Positions 16,618-25,050 of a DNA stretch of 34,221 bases are shown here, piece after piece. The notes beneath the pieces were generated by a model. It did no database searches and had not been told where the DNA came from. It saw nothing but the letters and a program-made list of their open reading frames with translations. Numbering within the stretch: position 1 is the stretch's first letter; the number at the start of each line of letters is the position of its first letter. The DNA lies in contig NZ_JANQOY010000176.1 of NCBI RefSeq assembly GCF_028285565.1, forward strand, positions 1-34,221, written 5' to 3'. This DNA is from Acaryochloris sp. IP29b_bin.148 (lineage in GTDB: Bacteria; Cyanobacteriota; Cyanobacteriia; Thermosynechococcales; Thermosynechococcaceae). The position numbers and the translations under genes are program-made.

Positions 16618-17199
16618 ATGAGTAACCAAGATATTCAAAATAACCAGCCCTCATTCGGGAAATGGTCTATCGCCCTGGGGGCTTTGATCGTTGTCCTAGG
16701 TTTCGTCGCCATCGCCATGCCCTTTGTCAGCACGTTGGCTACGGAACTAGTGATTGCAGGGGTCTTTTTGAGCAGCGGTATTATTCAACTGATTTATGCC
16801 TATCAGTCTCGCGCGAATGTAAAAAGCCTAGCCTTTAAGTTTCTCTTAGGCGCAGGCTACATTGGCTCCAGCTTATTGCTGCTGTTCTATCCCCTTCAAG
16901 GAGTCCTGACCCTAACCCTCGCTGTGGGTTCTTTCCTTCTTGTAGAAGGTATTTTGCAAGCCGTGATGGCTATTCGTATGCGAGAGGAAGAGTCTGGCTG
17001 GTATTGGACCCTAGGAAGTGGTGTCTTTGCCGTTGTGTTTGGTCTTTCCATTATGTTGGGCTGGCCTGCTGACTCTGCTTGGATTCTGGGCCTTCTTGTT
17101 GGTCTAAACCTCATCTCTGATGGTTGGCCGATGGTGATCTTTGGTCTCGTCGATACCGATCTGTTTGGTCCAGGTCCTCAGCAACCCCAAGCTAGCTAA
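16618..17199 (+). CDS. HdeD-family membrane protein (DUF308)
   Basis: A 193-residue integral membrane protein with six hydrophobic helices arranged as tandem two-helix DUF308 repeats. Typical segments are ALGALIVVLGFVAIAMP, AGVFLSSGIIQLIYAY and LGSGVFAVVFGLSIML. In E. coli the relative HdeD contributes to acid resistance at high density; in cyanobacteria the role is a general stress association. The Shine-Dalgarno AAGGA lies 8 bases before the ATG. Its stop is 2 bp before the next ATG, so the downstream membrane protein is translationally linked. Confidence 0.92.
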   Translation: MSNQDIQNNQPSFGKWSIALGALIVVLGFVAIAMPFVSTLATELVIAGVFLSSGIIQLIYAYQSRANVKSLAFKFLLGAGYIGSSLLLLFYPLQGVLTLTLAVGSFLLVEGILQAVMAIRMREEESGWYWTLGSGVFAVVFGLSIMLGWPADSAWILGLLVGLNLISDGWPMVIFGLVDTDLFGPGPQQPQAS

Positions 17200-17201
17200 T
17201 A

Positions 17202-18248
17202 ATGGGCATGACAGACGCCTCGACTAGACAGCAATCCCGCTACCAGTCTGTGAGCTGGTGGCGGCTCTTTGTGACTGTAGTGGTTCTCTTCAATTTAGGA
17301 CTGGTGTTGTTTCACCTCTCCTATGGATCATTGCGATCGCAAATTTTCCAATGGTTCCCCCAACTGGTGTATGGGTATGACCCCATTTACGAGAACGGAT
17401 TGTGGCGAGTTGATCGGTATTTCGCTGCATTTTTCGGATTAGAGTACCTGCGCGAAACAGGGGTGTTAAGTCGTCAGCGCCGCAGCATAACCTGGCCCCA
17501 GGCTATGCTGCGGCGCTGGTACAATCTGCTCCTACTGCTTCCCTTCTGGCAATGGCTACGCATTATTCCAGCAGGGATCTATATCCATCGTGCAGAGTTA
17601 GCAAACGTGGAAGCAATCATCACTCACATTACCCACGAGCCCATTGCTTACCTGGCAGATCGAGTCTCTATGTTTATGCTGGTTCGACTGGTGAACCAAA
17701 CTCAGGATGCGGTCAAACAAGGGGATGCGGCTCGACTCTTGCTCCAAAGCGATAACTACATCCACGTGGGAGGTAACGATACGTTGGATGCGATCGCAGA
17801 TCGACTCTTACAGCTCACCTTCGGACAGGTGATCCCCCAACTGCAACCAGAGCTAGAGATGCTGCTGCATCAAAGTCTTGCTAGTACGATCAAGCGCTCA
17901 GATATTTACAAAACCATCGAGCAAGTCCCAGGCATTGCAGTGCTCCCCCTCGATCTGACCGACCAGTTAGCAGATGCCTTGGCCCAATCTACCTATGAGA
18001 TCTTGACCACCTCTTATCAAGATCCCACCAATCGCCAGCTGTTTGAACAGCTCGCTCAGTCCTTCAAACAAGTCCTCCGGTATGAATTGAGCCAAACCAC
18101 AACGCAACAAGAAATACAGCACCTCCTCTCCGATTTACTAGAGGAACTCAAACTCAATTACATTCAACGCTCAACTCAACGGGATTCCGTTGCTACCTTG
18201 CAAGAAGTCAACCAACTGCAAGAATCCCTGGAAGGCTCTGATCCATAA
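17202..18248 (+). CDS. Unknown membrane-anchored protein, operon with hdeD
   Basis: I do not recognise this 348-residue protein. A hydrophobic helix at about 22-44 and a second at about 108-130 (YNLLLLLPFWQWLRIIPAGI) flank a loop with YGYDPIYENGLWRVDR. This arrangement resembles the first membrane segments of some cation-channel proteins, though no selectivity filter is visible. The remaining 220 residues are a cytoplasmic helical domain rich in Gln and Leu (repeated ADRLLQLTFGQ-like helices). It starts 2 bp after the hdeD stop (TAATAATG), so it is made with HdeD. A regulatory or partner role for HdeD is inference only. Confidence 0.85.
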   Translation: MGMTDASTRQQSRYQSVSWWRLFVTVVVLFNLGLVLFHLSYGSLRSQIFQWFPQLVYGYDPIYENGLWRVDRYFAAFFGLEYLRETGVLSRQRRSITWPQAMLRRWYNLLLLLPFWQWLRIIPAGIYIHRAELANVEAIITHITHEPIAYLADRVSMFMLVRLVNQTQDAVKQGDAARLLLQSDNYIHVGGNDTLDAIADRLLQLTFGQVIPQLQPELEMLLHQSLASTIKRSDIYKTIEQVPGIAVLPLDLTDQLADALAQSTYEILTTSYQDPTNRQLFEQLAQSFKQVLRYELSQTTTQQEIQHLLSDLLEELKLNYIQRSTQRDSVATLQEVNQLQESLEGSDP

Positions 18249-18499
18249 CAGCCGGATAATAGGCATCGCGAATGGGGCGGTTCTGAAGTAGCGGTTTCTC
18301 TCTAAACCACCACCACAGAACAAGGCGCATGGTGAATAACAAACGGACTGGTCCACTGAACCGCCCTGCTGGAGAACCGAACGATTGAGGTCGGTTACTA
18401 CGGAAAGGTGAAGATTTACATTTCGTTACAATTATCAATAAGGGGCAATACCGCTGACCTATCCAGAGGATTGCTCATCCATCGATTAGGAGTCTTTTT

Positions 18500-19597
18500 A
18501 TGAACGGTAACTATAGATTAGGCAGCCTCTTTGGCATCCCTTTCTATCTCAATGCATCATGGTTTCTAGTGTTGCTATTTTTTTCTTGGACCTATGGCAA
18601 TGGCCTAGCCGCTCAATTTCCAGAGTTAATAGGGATTGCACCTTGGCTTCTGGGCTTCGTGACGGCAATTCTACTGTTTAGTTCAGTCCTCGCCCACGAA
18701 CTCGGCCATAGCCTAGTGGCGATGCAGCAAGGGATTGAAGTGAAGTCCATCACGCTGTTTCTGTTTGGCGGCCTTGCCAGTCTGGAAGAGGAATCAAAAA
18801 CGCCCTTTGGATCGTTTGCCATTGCGATCGCAGGTCCTGCCGTTAGCGTTCTCCTTTGGGCGCTCCTCTCCTATGGGGGCATGCAGCTATCTCTTAGCGG
18901 CCCAATTGCCGCCATCGTTGGGTTCCTAGCCACGATTAACCTGTTTCTAGCCTTGTTCAATATGATTCCCGGTCTACCACTCGACGGAGGTAATGTTCTC
19001 AAAGCAGCCGTCTGGAAGATTACGGGTAATCGCTATCGAGGCATCAGAATCGCTGCCCGTGCTGGCCAGGTTGTGGGGGGTATTGCGATCGCATCCGGTA
19101 TCCTTTCCCTCAGCGTCTGGAATGCATTGATCGGCTGGTTCTTGTACCAAAATGCAGGGCGAGCGCTTCAATCTTCCCAGCTTCAGGAAGAGCTTAGCCA
19201 ATACACTGCAGCAGATGTGGTGATCGAAGGTGAATTTGTGATTGGCCTCAATGCTTCCCTTCGCCAGCTAGCCAATCAGGCGATTCCCTATCAAGGTAAA
19301 GTCTCTAGATTTCTGGTCGTCAACGAGCAAGGACAGCTCGTGGGGGCCGTGAACTTAGAGGATCTAAATTCAGTGTCTACGATGCAATGGCCCCAAGTGT
19401 CCGTCCAAGACATCCTACAGCCAGCCGTACTCCCTCCAGTGGTGCAGTCCACTCAATCCCTGCTGGATATTGTGACCTTACTGGATAAAGAGAAGCTTCA
19501 AACCCTAGCGGTCGTTAAGGAAAGTGGTGCGCTCGTAGGCTTGCTAGAAAAAGCAGCCATCCGCCGTTTTCTTCAGCAAGGTATGGCTGCAGCGTAA
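18500..19597 (+). CDS. Site-2 protease (M50) with C-terminal CBS domains
   Basis: A 365-residue intramembrane metalloprotease. The zinc motif HELGH (about residues 76-80, in VLAHELGHSLVAMQQG) and the third ligand in NMIPGLPLDGGNVLKA are both intact. About six hydrophobic helices cover residues 1-220. A soluble tail of about 130 residues carries two CBS-like halves (VSRFLVVNEQGQLVGAVNLE and LQTLAVVKESGALVGLLEKA), likely binding adenine nucleotides to gate activity. Such proteases release membrane-tethered regulators; the substrate here is unknown. AGGAG lies 8 bases upstream of the ATG. The gene is monocistronic as far as seen. Confidence 0.95.
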   Translation: MNGNYRLGSLFGIPFYLNASWFLVLLFFSWTYGNGLAAQFPELIGIAPWLLGFVTAILLFSSVLAHELGHSLVAMQQGIEVKSITLFLFGGLASLEEESKTPFGSFAIAIAGPAVSVLLWALLSYGGMQLSLSGPIAAIVGFLATINLFLALFNMIPGLPLDGGNVLKAAVWKITGNRYRGIRIAARAGQVVGGIAIASGILSLSVWNALIGWFLYQNAGRALQSSQLQEELSQYTAADVVIEGEFVIGLNASLRQLANQAIPYQGKVSRFLVVNEQGQLVGAVNLEDLNSVSTMQWPQVSVQDILQPAVLPPVVQSTQSLLDIVTLLDKEKLQTLAVVKESGALVGLLEKAAIRRFLQQGMAAA

Positions 19598-19698
19598 GCT
19601 CGGGCTGACGTATTGCGATTACTAAAACGGGTTAATTCATCCCTTTTGGCTGAAGAATCAACTCTAATTTCAAGCAACCCGATAGGAGCAGTTTAAAA

Positions 19699-20340
19699 AT
19701 GGGACTACAGGTCTATTTCTTACGGCATGGAGAGACGCCATTTAGTATCAGCGGTGGATTCTGCGGTGAACTGGATCTAACGTTAACCGAACAAGGCAAA
19801 GTAATGGCGGCGGAATTTGCACAAGCTTATGGCCACATTCCCTGGCAGGCTATTTTTACTAGCCCCATGAAACGCACAGCAGCAACCGCTGCCCCCCTTT
19901 GCCAGGCACTAGGGATGGAACCCCAGGTTCGAGAAGGTCTGCGAGAGATGAGTTTTGGTGACTGGGAAGAGAAAGCTCGCGATGAAGTCAAATCGAAATA
20001 TTTAGAAGACTACATTCGCTGGATGACTGAACCCGCCTGGAACGCACCCACAGGTGGAGGAGAAACAGCGGTTGAAGTTGCCAATCGAGCCATGCCAGTC
20101 ATTGCTGAGATTGAAGATACCTGTAGCGATGGACCTGTACTGGTGGTGTCTCATAAGACAACGATCCGAATTATCCTTTGCCAACTATTAGGCATTGATT
20201 TGGGACGCTATCGCGATCGCATTGACTGCTTGGCAGGCTCATTAAGCATTGTGAAATTTGACGAACATGGTCCCCTGTTGCAGCGGTTAGGGGATCGCGC
20301 TTACATGTCCGATGCTTTGCAAGAGCGAACTGGCACTTAA
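19699..20340 (+). CDS. Histidine phosphatase (phosphoglycerate mutase-like)
   Basis: A 213-residue member of the histidine phosphatase superfamily. FLRHGETPFS carries the phospho-acceptor His10, FTSPMKRTAATA the second Arg, LREMSFGDWEEK the proton-donor Glu, and VVSHKTTIRI the second His. The presence of SGGFCGELDLTLTEQG resembles cobalamin or sugar-phosphate phosphatases rather than true glycolytic mutases, so the substrate is uncertain. AGGAG lies about 10 bases before the ATG. A stem-loop (20356-20381) follows the stop. Confidence 0.9.
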   Translation: MGLQVYFLRHGETPFSISGGFCGELDLTLTEQGKVMAAEFAQAYGHIPWQAIFTSPMKRTAATAAPLCQALGMEPQVREGLREMSFGDWEEKARDEVKSKYLEDYIRWMTEPAWNAPTGGGETAVEVANRAMPVIAEIEDTCSDGPVLVVSHKTTIRIILCQLLGIDLGRYRDRIDCLAGSLSIVKFDEHGPLLQRLGDRAYMSDALQERTGT

Positions 20341-20355
20341 TGCCAACTTTAGCCA

Positions 20356-20381
20356 GCAGAACTTTGTCTAGAGAGTTCTGC
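20356..20381 (+). terminator. Stem-loop after the histidine phosphatase gene
   Basis: GCAGAACT, a 10-base loop, then AGTTCTGC, followed by CGTCTTTCTCT. It begins 15 bp past the stop codon and has a pyrimidine-rich but broken U tract, so it is a plausible weak intrinsic terminator. Confidence 0.6.
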
Positions 20382-20618
20382 CGTCTTTCTCTATGAGGTT
20401 GTCCTCAAGCACCATAAAGGCTGTGCTTAGACATCTTCCCAACGGCTGAATTTGAAAGGAGACAACATATCCTCAGAGAGGATAGAAATTTCTGGAAAAT
20501 CTATGATAATAGATGATAAGTAAACTAGATCTAACCACAGTTGCGAGTAATTCAACTCAGATAGCCTGTTTACTTCAGAAATTCACCCCATTGATAAGCC
20601 CATTGAAAGGAGTCTCCT

Positions 20619-21404
20619 ATGAAAACAGCGTTCCAATCACTGCTCTCTTGGAGTGTTGCTGGTTTGACGACAATGAATGCTTTATTTTTTGCAACTCAAA
20701 CCCAAGCTGCAGAGAGTATATTTGTCCGCTATAAAGATACCGAAGTAACCGTGACACGCAGCGAACTGAATGACTTCAGCAATACGGGAGAATTACCTCC
20801 ATCATTGGAAAAGCTGCTAGACACGGATATGGAACTCCCAGAGGTCGCCCGTAAAGCGCTTTCTACCCAAATCACTGTACCCACGTTTTTACAAAATTTT
20901 CTGGAAGGCTCAAATGGGGAGTTTCTCCTCTTCAAGCTTGATCAGGCCATTTCTAGCACTTCTGGCAGAACAGAAGATGGGCTTGAATCCCTGAAGACAG
21001 CAGTTCTGAACTCCATTGAGGATGAGCGAGTTTCTTTTATAGAAATCATCGACAAGTATCCCCAGAACACTATTCGAGTTAACTTAACGAATTTAGAGAG
21101 CACTTACACCCAGGTCAGTGGCTTTGTCGAAAAAACATTACCGGCTCTAGAAGTCGCAAAAGGCGTATTGTCTGACTTTATTTGCGATTGCAACACAACA
21201 CAAGCAGACTCCGAGACCAATTCTGGCTCAACCTATCAAGCTGAAAAGGTATCTCATAATTGTGCAGATCAGAAACCTGCAACAACGGTGTCCGAAAATA
21301 GCAATTCCCCTAAAGGGCAATCTAGCCCCCAATCTCCTTCGTCAACGCCTCAGGATCCGATCTCAACAACCGAAACATCTGTTATTCCAGTCCAAGCTCA
21401 ATAG
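20619..21404 (+). CDS. Exported stand-alone DUF1400 protein with Ser/Pro tail
   Basis: A 261-residue protein with a signal peptide (LLSWSVAGLTTMNALFFA, cleavage near AAE, residue 31). The DUF1400 domain covers about 32-190: a FVRYKDTEVTVTRSELNDFS strand-helix, ELPPSLEKLLD, LLFKLDQAIS and IIDKYPQNTIRVNL. In most cyanobacterial proteins this domain precedes an alpha/beta hydrolase, but no hydrolase domain is present here. A conserved FICDCNT marks the domain end, followed by about 65 Ser/Pro/Gln-rich residues. GAAAGGAG precedes the ATG by 6 bases. A paralogue starts 74 bp downstream. Confidence 0.85.
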   Translation: MKTAFQSLLSWSVAGLTTMNALFFATQTQAAESIFVRYKDTEVTVTRSELNDFSNTGELPPSLEKLLDTDMELPEVARKALSTQITVPTFLQNFLEGSNGEFLLFKLDQAISSTSGRTEDGLESLKTAVLNSIEDERVSFIEIIDKYPQNTIRVNLTNLESTYTQVSGFVEKTLPALEVAKGVLSDFICDCNTTQADSETNSGSTYQAEKVSHNCADQKPATTVSENSNSPKGQSSPQSPSSTPQDPISTTETSVIPVQAQ

Positions 21405-21478
21405 CGTTTGTAGGGAATATCTGAGCATCATGCCTTTGAATGCTTGTCAGGATTTACTACTGTTTACGGAGTCGATTA

Positions 21479-22132
21479 ATGGCCCATTGGTATTCATTAT
21501 TTCAAAAATTTAGACGTGGGAGAATTGTTAAAGGACTGACTTGTTCCGCACTCGCCTCAATTTCAGCTACCAGCTTGATAGCACCTACGACCTCTGTTCA
21601 GGCGGCAGAGAAGGTTGTTTTTACTTACAATCAGTTCGGCCAATCTCTCACGATTGATGAGTTAGAAACCTTTGCTGAGACTGGCAAAGCGTCTTCTAAG
21701 CTCAAATTTTTTCTGAATGTATCAGGACAAGATCCAGAAGTTGCCCGTCAGTTTATGACTAAAAACCTCAAGGTCAACTTGCGTACGGCTGATAAAATTC
21801 TGACGATACTGCCTGGAGAATATGCCCTGTTCCAAGCGGGGCAAGTCATTCATACCCCCGATCGAAAAGCCAATATGCAGGCTCTGCGATCGGCGATCTT
21901 GCTCTCTCTCAGTGATGATAATCAAATTTCTTTTTTAGAATTTTTGCAAAAATATCCCACGTCACAACTCACTGTTGATGGTGTTCGGGTTGCTAAAGTG
22001 GCTGGTACCATTGATGGTCTGATTGGCGGTGCTGAGCAAGCATCTGATGGCACCGGACCTCTCGCTGTTGCCAAAGATATCTTGAGTAGTGTTATCTGCG
22101 ATTGTCAGACTCCTCAAGCAGCAGTTCGCTAG
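21479..22132 (+). CDS. Exported stand-alone DUF1400 protein (tandem paralogue)
   Basis: A 217-residue paralogue of the preceding gene. The N-terminus (YSLFQKFRRGRIVKGLTCSA) is basic then hydrophobic, with likely cleavage after VQA. The domain reads VVFTYNQFGQSLTIDELETF, then LLSLSDDNQISFLEFLQKYP and a closing VICDCQTPQA, parallel to the first copy's FICDCNT. It lacks the first copy's Ser/Pro tail. ATG 21479 is chosen because GGAG lies 7 bases upstream; the frame is open to 21440. No hydrolase module follows; the next gene is convergent. Confidence 0.85.
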   Translation: MAHWYSLFQKFRRGRIVKGLTCSALASISATSLIAPTTSVQAAEKVVFTYNQFGQSLTIDELETFAETGKASSKLKFFLNVSGQDPEVARQFMTKNLKVNLRTADKILTILPGEYALFQAGQVIHTPDRKANMQALRSAILLSLSDDNQISFLEFLQKYPTSQLTVDGVRVAKVAGTIDGLIGGAEQASDGTGPLAVAKDILSSVICDCQTPQAAVR

Positions 22133-22152
22133 CTGCAAACACAGCCTGCGTA

Positions 22153-22205
22153 TTCAATCCCCAATAAAGATAACCATTATTCAGGTCTCTTTATTGGGGA
22201 TTGAA
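22153..22205. terminator. 18-bp perfect hairpin between convergent genes
   Basis: Arms TTCAATCCCCAATAAAGA (22153-22170) and its exact complement (22188-22205) enclose a 17-base loop between the convergent DUF1400 and phosphoesterase genes. It fits a bidirectional terminator, though the even arms without T tracts could also be a small repeat element. Confidence 0.7.
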
Positions 22206-22228
22206 CTTGACAGGGAAAAAATAGGATA

Positions 22229-23773
22229 TTACTTGAGTTCAATGGTATCCATGACGGGGGTTTGCCACTGATGCTGAAATCGTTCGGTAACTAGGGGTTG
22301 AAGAATAATTTTCGGCGGTGTTCCAGCTTTAACATCGATACGCAAGCCCGAATAGGGCCGATGTTTTTGGGAGCCATGTCCATATCGACCGATATAGAGA
22401 TGCGATCGCGCCACAATGCGTTTTTCTCCTTCCTGTTTTTCCGTTAACTCCGGTCCTTCAGACCGCTGACGGCGCAGACTAAAACCACTACCACCACAAA
22501 TCACCCAATTAAGATTGGCATCGGCATGTCCTGTATCTCCGGTCATCAAATACTCCATGCAGTGGGCATGGCCATTGATGACTAAATCTACGATTGATCG
22601 ACCTTGGCTGAGTTCACCCACCTGACGTTGAACACCATTCAGGACCCAACGTAGGTTTTGCCGAACGGCTAAGGTTTGGCCCTGATACCACTTGGTTGCT
22701 TCTGTCACATAGGGCGGATGGTGGAAAAATAAGATTCGCCCCCGAGCAGATGGATCTTGCCAGGATTGGATCAGCTGTTGCTTGAGCCAGGTGAGTTGTT
22801 CTATATCAACAGCCGCTTCTGTCTCATTGGCTAACTGCTTATCAATATCCAGAATTTGCTCTTCAATTTGTTCGACCTTGCTATAAGTGTCCTCAATCTC
22901 TAAGTCGTCTATGTCTACCGCTGCTCTTAATGCGTCTGTCTTCTGCTGCATCAGGGATTGGCGAGTTTTAAGCAGATATTGCTTCAATCGCTGGCCCGCT
23001 TCTGTATCCGGCAAAGCCTGAGGTGCATTAAACGTATTGGAATCCAGGGCAAAAAAATCAATCCCGCCTTGGCTAAACTGATAGTAGCGATTTGGGAGCC
23101 GAGTAAATTGGCCCGGTTGGTATCGCAGACACTTCTCTGACTCTGAGCAGGACGTGTAGTGGGTGTCTAGATGTTGTCTGAGTTCTGAGTCACTGAGGCC
23201 CTGTACGTAATCCAAAAAAGCTTTGGCATAGACCTCTCCCTTGTGGGAACCGTGCCAACCGACATCTAAATCAAATTGGCGTTGGAATAGCTTACGCAAG
23301 GGCAACGTCACTTGGGACATCAATCCCCATATCCAGGGCAAGTCGTAATAATCGTGATTTCCGGGGACTGGAAAGAACGGGAATTGAAACACCATCTGAT
23401 CGTAGGCAATATCCTGGGGCTGATGTCCCCCCACGAGCCACTCGCGATAGGGATCGATAAAGTTCTCGGAATATTGCTCATCGGAGCCGACGAGATAAAC
23501 GACATCTCCCGTATGTAAAGCAAAGCTGCTTCCTTCTCCATGCTTCAACAGCAGCTCCATCATGCGTCGCTGAGGGCTATCCCCTCGGTGTTGCCCCGTG
23601 CCACTGTCTCCGATCACGAGGAAGGAGAAATCTTGACGATTCGATTCCCCATTTTCTAAGACCACTTGGGTCTGATTGATATTTTGGCCCGAAATTAAAG
23701 GGTGTTGCCAGCACACCCTTTTCTTCATTTCATTGATTTTGAGGGAGATAGATGGATTAGAAACAAACTGCAT
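22229..23773 (-). CDS. Calcineurin-like metallophosphoesterase
   Basis: A 514-residue binuclear metallophosphoesterase. Metal-binding blocks are in order: FLVIGDSGTGQHRGD (Asp56), FALHTGDVVYLVG (Asp90), FPVPGNHDYYD (138-144), ILFFHHPPY and DLVINGHAHCME. An acidic coiled-coil insert of about 75 residues (DALRAAVDIDDLEIEDTYSK onward) separates the GNHD and HHPP blocks. No signal peptide is visible, so it is probably cytoplasmic. The substrate is unknown. ATG 23773 (MQFVSNPSI) is the only start near the N-terminus that leaves about 40 residues before the core; ATG at residue 16 is an alternative. Confidence 0.9.
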   Translation of the reverse strand: MQFVSNPSISLKINEMKKRVCWQHPLISGQNINQTQVVLENGESNRQDFSFLVIGDSGTGQHRGDSPQRRMMELLLKHGEGSSFALHTGDVVYLVGSDEQYSENFIDPYREWLVGGHQPQDIAYDQMVFQFPFFPVPGNHDYYDLPWIWGLMSQVTLPLRKLFQRQFDLDVGWHGSHKGEVYAKAFLDYVQGLSDSELRQHLDTHYTSCSESEKCLRYQPGQFTRLPNRYYQFSQGGIDFFALDSNTFNAPQALPDTEAGQRLKQYLLKTRQSLMQQKTDALRAAVDIDDLEIEDTYSKVEQIEEQILDIDKQLANETEAAVDIEQLTWLKQQLIQSWQDPSARGRILFFHHPPYVTEATKWYQGQTLAVRQNLRWVLNGVQRQVGELSQGRSIVDLVINGHAHCMEYLMTGDTGHADANLNWVICGGSGFSLRRQRSEGPELTEKQEGEKRIVARSHLYIGRYGHGSQKHRPYSGLRIDVKAGTPPKIILQPLVTERFQHQWQTPVMDTIELK

Positions 23774-23903
23774 AGATCATTATTGAAATTTCTTCCATAG
23801 CAAGGAGAATGAGGTGTATCAATCTAGCCCATTATTGCCCGAAAGGTCAGATGATTGGAGTAGGTAACCCTTTCATCCCAGAGGGATAGCGTTGAGTTGA
23901 TGT

Positions 23904-23935
23904 GCGATGGCCGTAGGCTGGCCTACGGCCATCGC
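23904..23935 (-). terminator. 14-bp hairpin after dps
   Basis: GCGATGGCCGTAGG-CTGG-CCTACGGCCATCGC, a perfect G/C-rich stem with a 4-base loop, begins 6 bp past the dps stop on the minus strand. It is a strong terminator candidate despite lacking a U run downstream. Confidence 0.75.
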
Positions 23936-23940
23936 AAAAT

Positions 23941-24477
23941 CTAATGCACACTTGCTTGCAGATTCAATCCCGACCGTGAACCACTGGCATCGACGTGTTC
24001 TCCTTCAATAAAGGATCGCAACATCCAGGCCATCTCTTCATGCTCTTCCATTAAACTTGTCAAGAAATCTGCTGTTCCTTCATCATGGAATTGCTCAGAA
24101 CAGTGATCGATATGTTCTCTCAAATTACGAATGACCTGTTCATGATCGTTGACTAAACGAGCCACCATATCCGTTGTAGTGGGCAAGTCACCCGGGTGTT
24201 CACTTATCGTTGCGTTATCCAAAAAACCCTTGGCAGTCCCCAGCGGATATCCACCTAACGCTCGGATTCGCTCTGCACAAGCATCAACATTTGAGGTCAA
24301 GGTTTCATACTGTTTTTTCCAAAGGTGATGAAGGGTCATAAATTGGGGACCCACGACATCCCAGTGATATTTCTTGGTTTTAATGACCAGTAAATATAAA
24401 TCAGCCAAATCTTGATTTAAAAGTTGAATCACACCTTGTCGTTGTTCAGTCGTTAAACCAATATTGTAAGGTCGCAT
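23941..24477 (-). CDS. dps: Dps-family ferritin-like DNA-protection protein
   Basis: A 178-residue Dps protein that would oxidise and store iron in a 12-subunit shell, protecting DNA from peroxide. The inter-subunit ferroxidase residues are visible in TKKYHWDVVGPQFMTLHHLW (His38-type and following His) and YETLTSNVDACAERIRALGG (Asp and Glu). A C-terminal extension of about 20 residues (HVDASGSRSGLNLQASVH) follows the helical bundle. No promoter is obvious in the A/T-rich upstream sequence. The two HLIP genes lie further upstream on the same strand, separated by hairpins. Confidence 0.93.
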   Translation of the reverse strand: MRPYNIGLTTEQRQGVIQLLNQDLADLYLLVIKTKKYHWDVVGPQFMTLHHLWKKQYETLTSNVDACAERIRALGGYPLGTAKGFLDNATISEHPGDLPTTTDMVARLVNDHEQVIRNLREHIDHCSEQFHDEGTADFLTSLMEEHEEMAWMLRSFIEGEHVDASGSRSGLNLQASVH

Positions 24478-24813
24478 ATATATTTCCCATTTTTCCTTTT
24501 CTTCTACTAATTAATCAAATATTCATCTGCCATACATCCATCGCAAGGATGAGTTTTTGGTTTAGTTATCAGCCAAAAGTTGTAAAAATATTTCATGCAA
24601 CCATTAAAAATAGCCCAAGCATTAGGAGCTTATCTAATGCCTAGACTATCTTCAATAAACTCTATTCCTACACAGCCAAGAACAGGGGGTGAGGGCCAAG
24701 CTTCAAGACGCCCTCCCCCAACTGTTGGATACGCCCAGAGGGTTCTATTTTGAATACTTTAGAAAATATTCAGGCAGAAGGCAATAAAGCTTAAATTATT
24801 TATTTTATGACTA
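24478..24813. other. Non-coding region between the HLIP pair and dps
   Basis: A 336-bp A/T-rich gap with no gene. Two stem-loops are visible. GCATTAG / CTAATGC at 24619-24640 is followed by TATTTTTAATGG on the minus strand. A bulged G/C-rich stem (GGGGGTGAGGGC with GCCCTCCCCC) lies at about 24687-24719. Either could end HLIP transcription. The dps promoter must lie at its left end. Confidence 0.6.
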
Positions 24814-24957
24814 CTATAAGGCCAAGAGCTGATTATAAAGACCGTGGCCAGTGATTAATTCAGCAATAATTGAGAGGGTAAATCCCATCATGGCTAGACG
24901 ACCACTCCAAGTCTCAGCAAACTGAGTAAAGCCAAGTTTTGCTTTTCGGCGTTCCAT
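24814..24957 (-). CDS. hli: High-light-inducible protein (47 aa, HliA/B type)
   Basis: A 47-residue single-helix chlorophyll-binding protein. MERRKAKLGFTQFAETWSGR leads into LAMMGFTLSIIAELITGHGL, carrying the ExxxGRxAMxGF chlorophyll-binding signature. HLIPs bind chlorophyll and beta-carotene and quench energy during photosystem II assembly or repair under strong light. TAGGAG lies about 11 bases before the ATG. It follows the 90-residue HLIP by 93 bp on the same strand, with a hairpin between, so the two probably form one operon with partial read-through. Confidence 0.92.
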   Translation of the reverse strand: MERRKAKLGFTQFAETWSGRLAMMGFTLSIIAELITGHGLYNQLLAL

Positions 24958-25023
24958 AATTACGATGCTCCTATAAATGTTTATGATTGAGTGCGAGAAA
25001 CCTTTTTAGTCAATCTCGATTTA

Positions 25024-25050
25024 TCAAGTCAGACTCTGCAGAGACTTGAC
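25024..25050 (-). terminator. Stem-loop between the two HLIP genes
   Basis: A near-symmetric stem built around CTCTGCAGAG, with outer AAGTC/GACTT pairing, starts directly at the stop of the 90-residue HLIP. It could attenuate transcription into the 47-residue HLIP. Confidence 0.5.

Noticed and set aside
22153..22205. CRISPR repeat suspicion for the TTCAATCCCCAATAAAGA hairpin
   Set aside because: Only one inverted pair is present, with no direct repeats or spacers.
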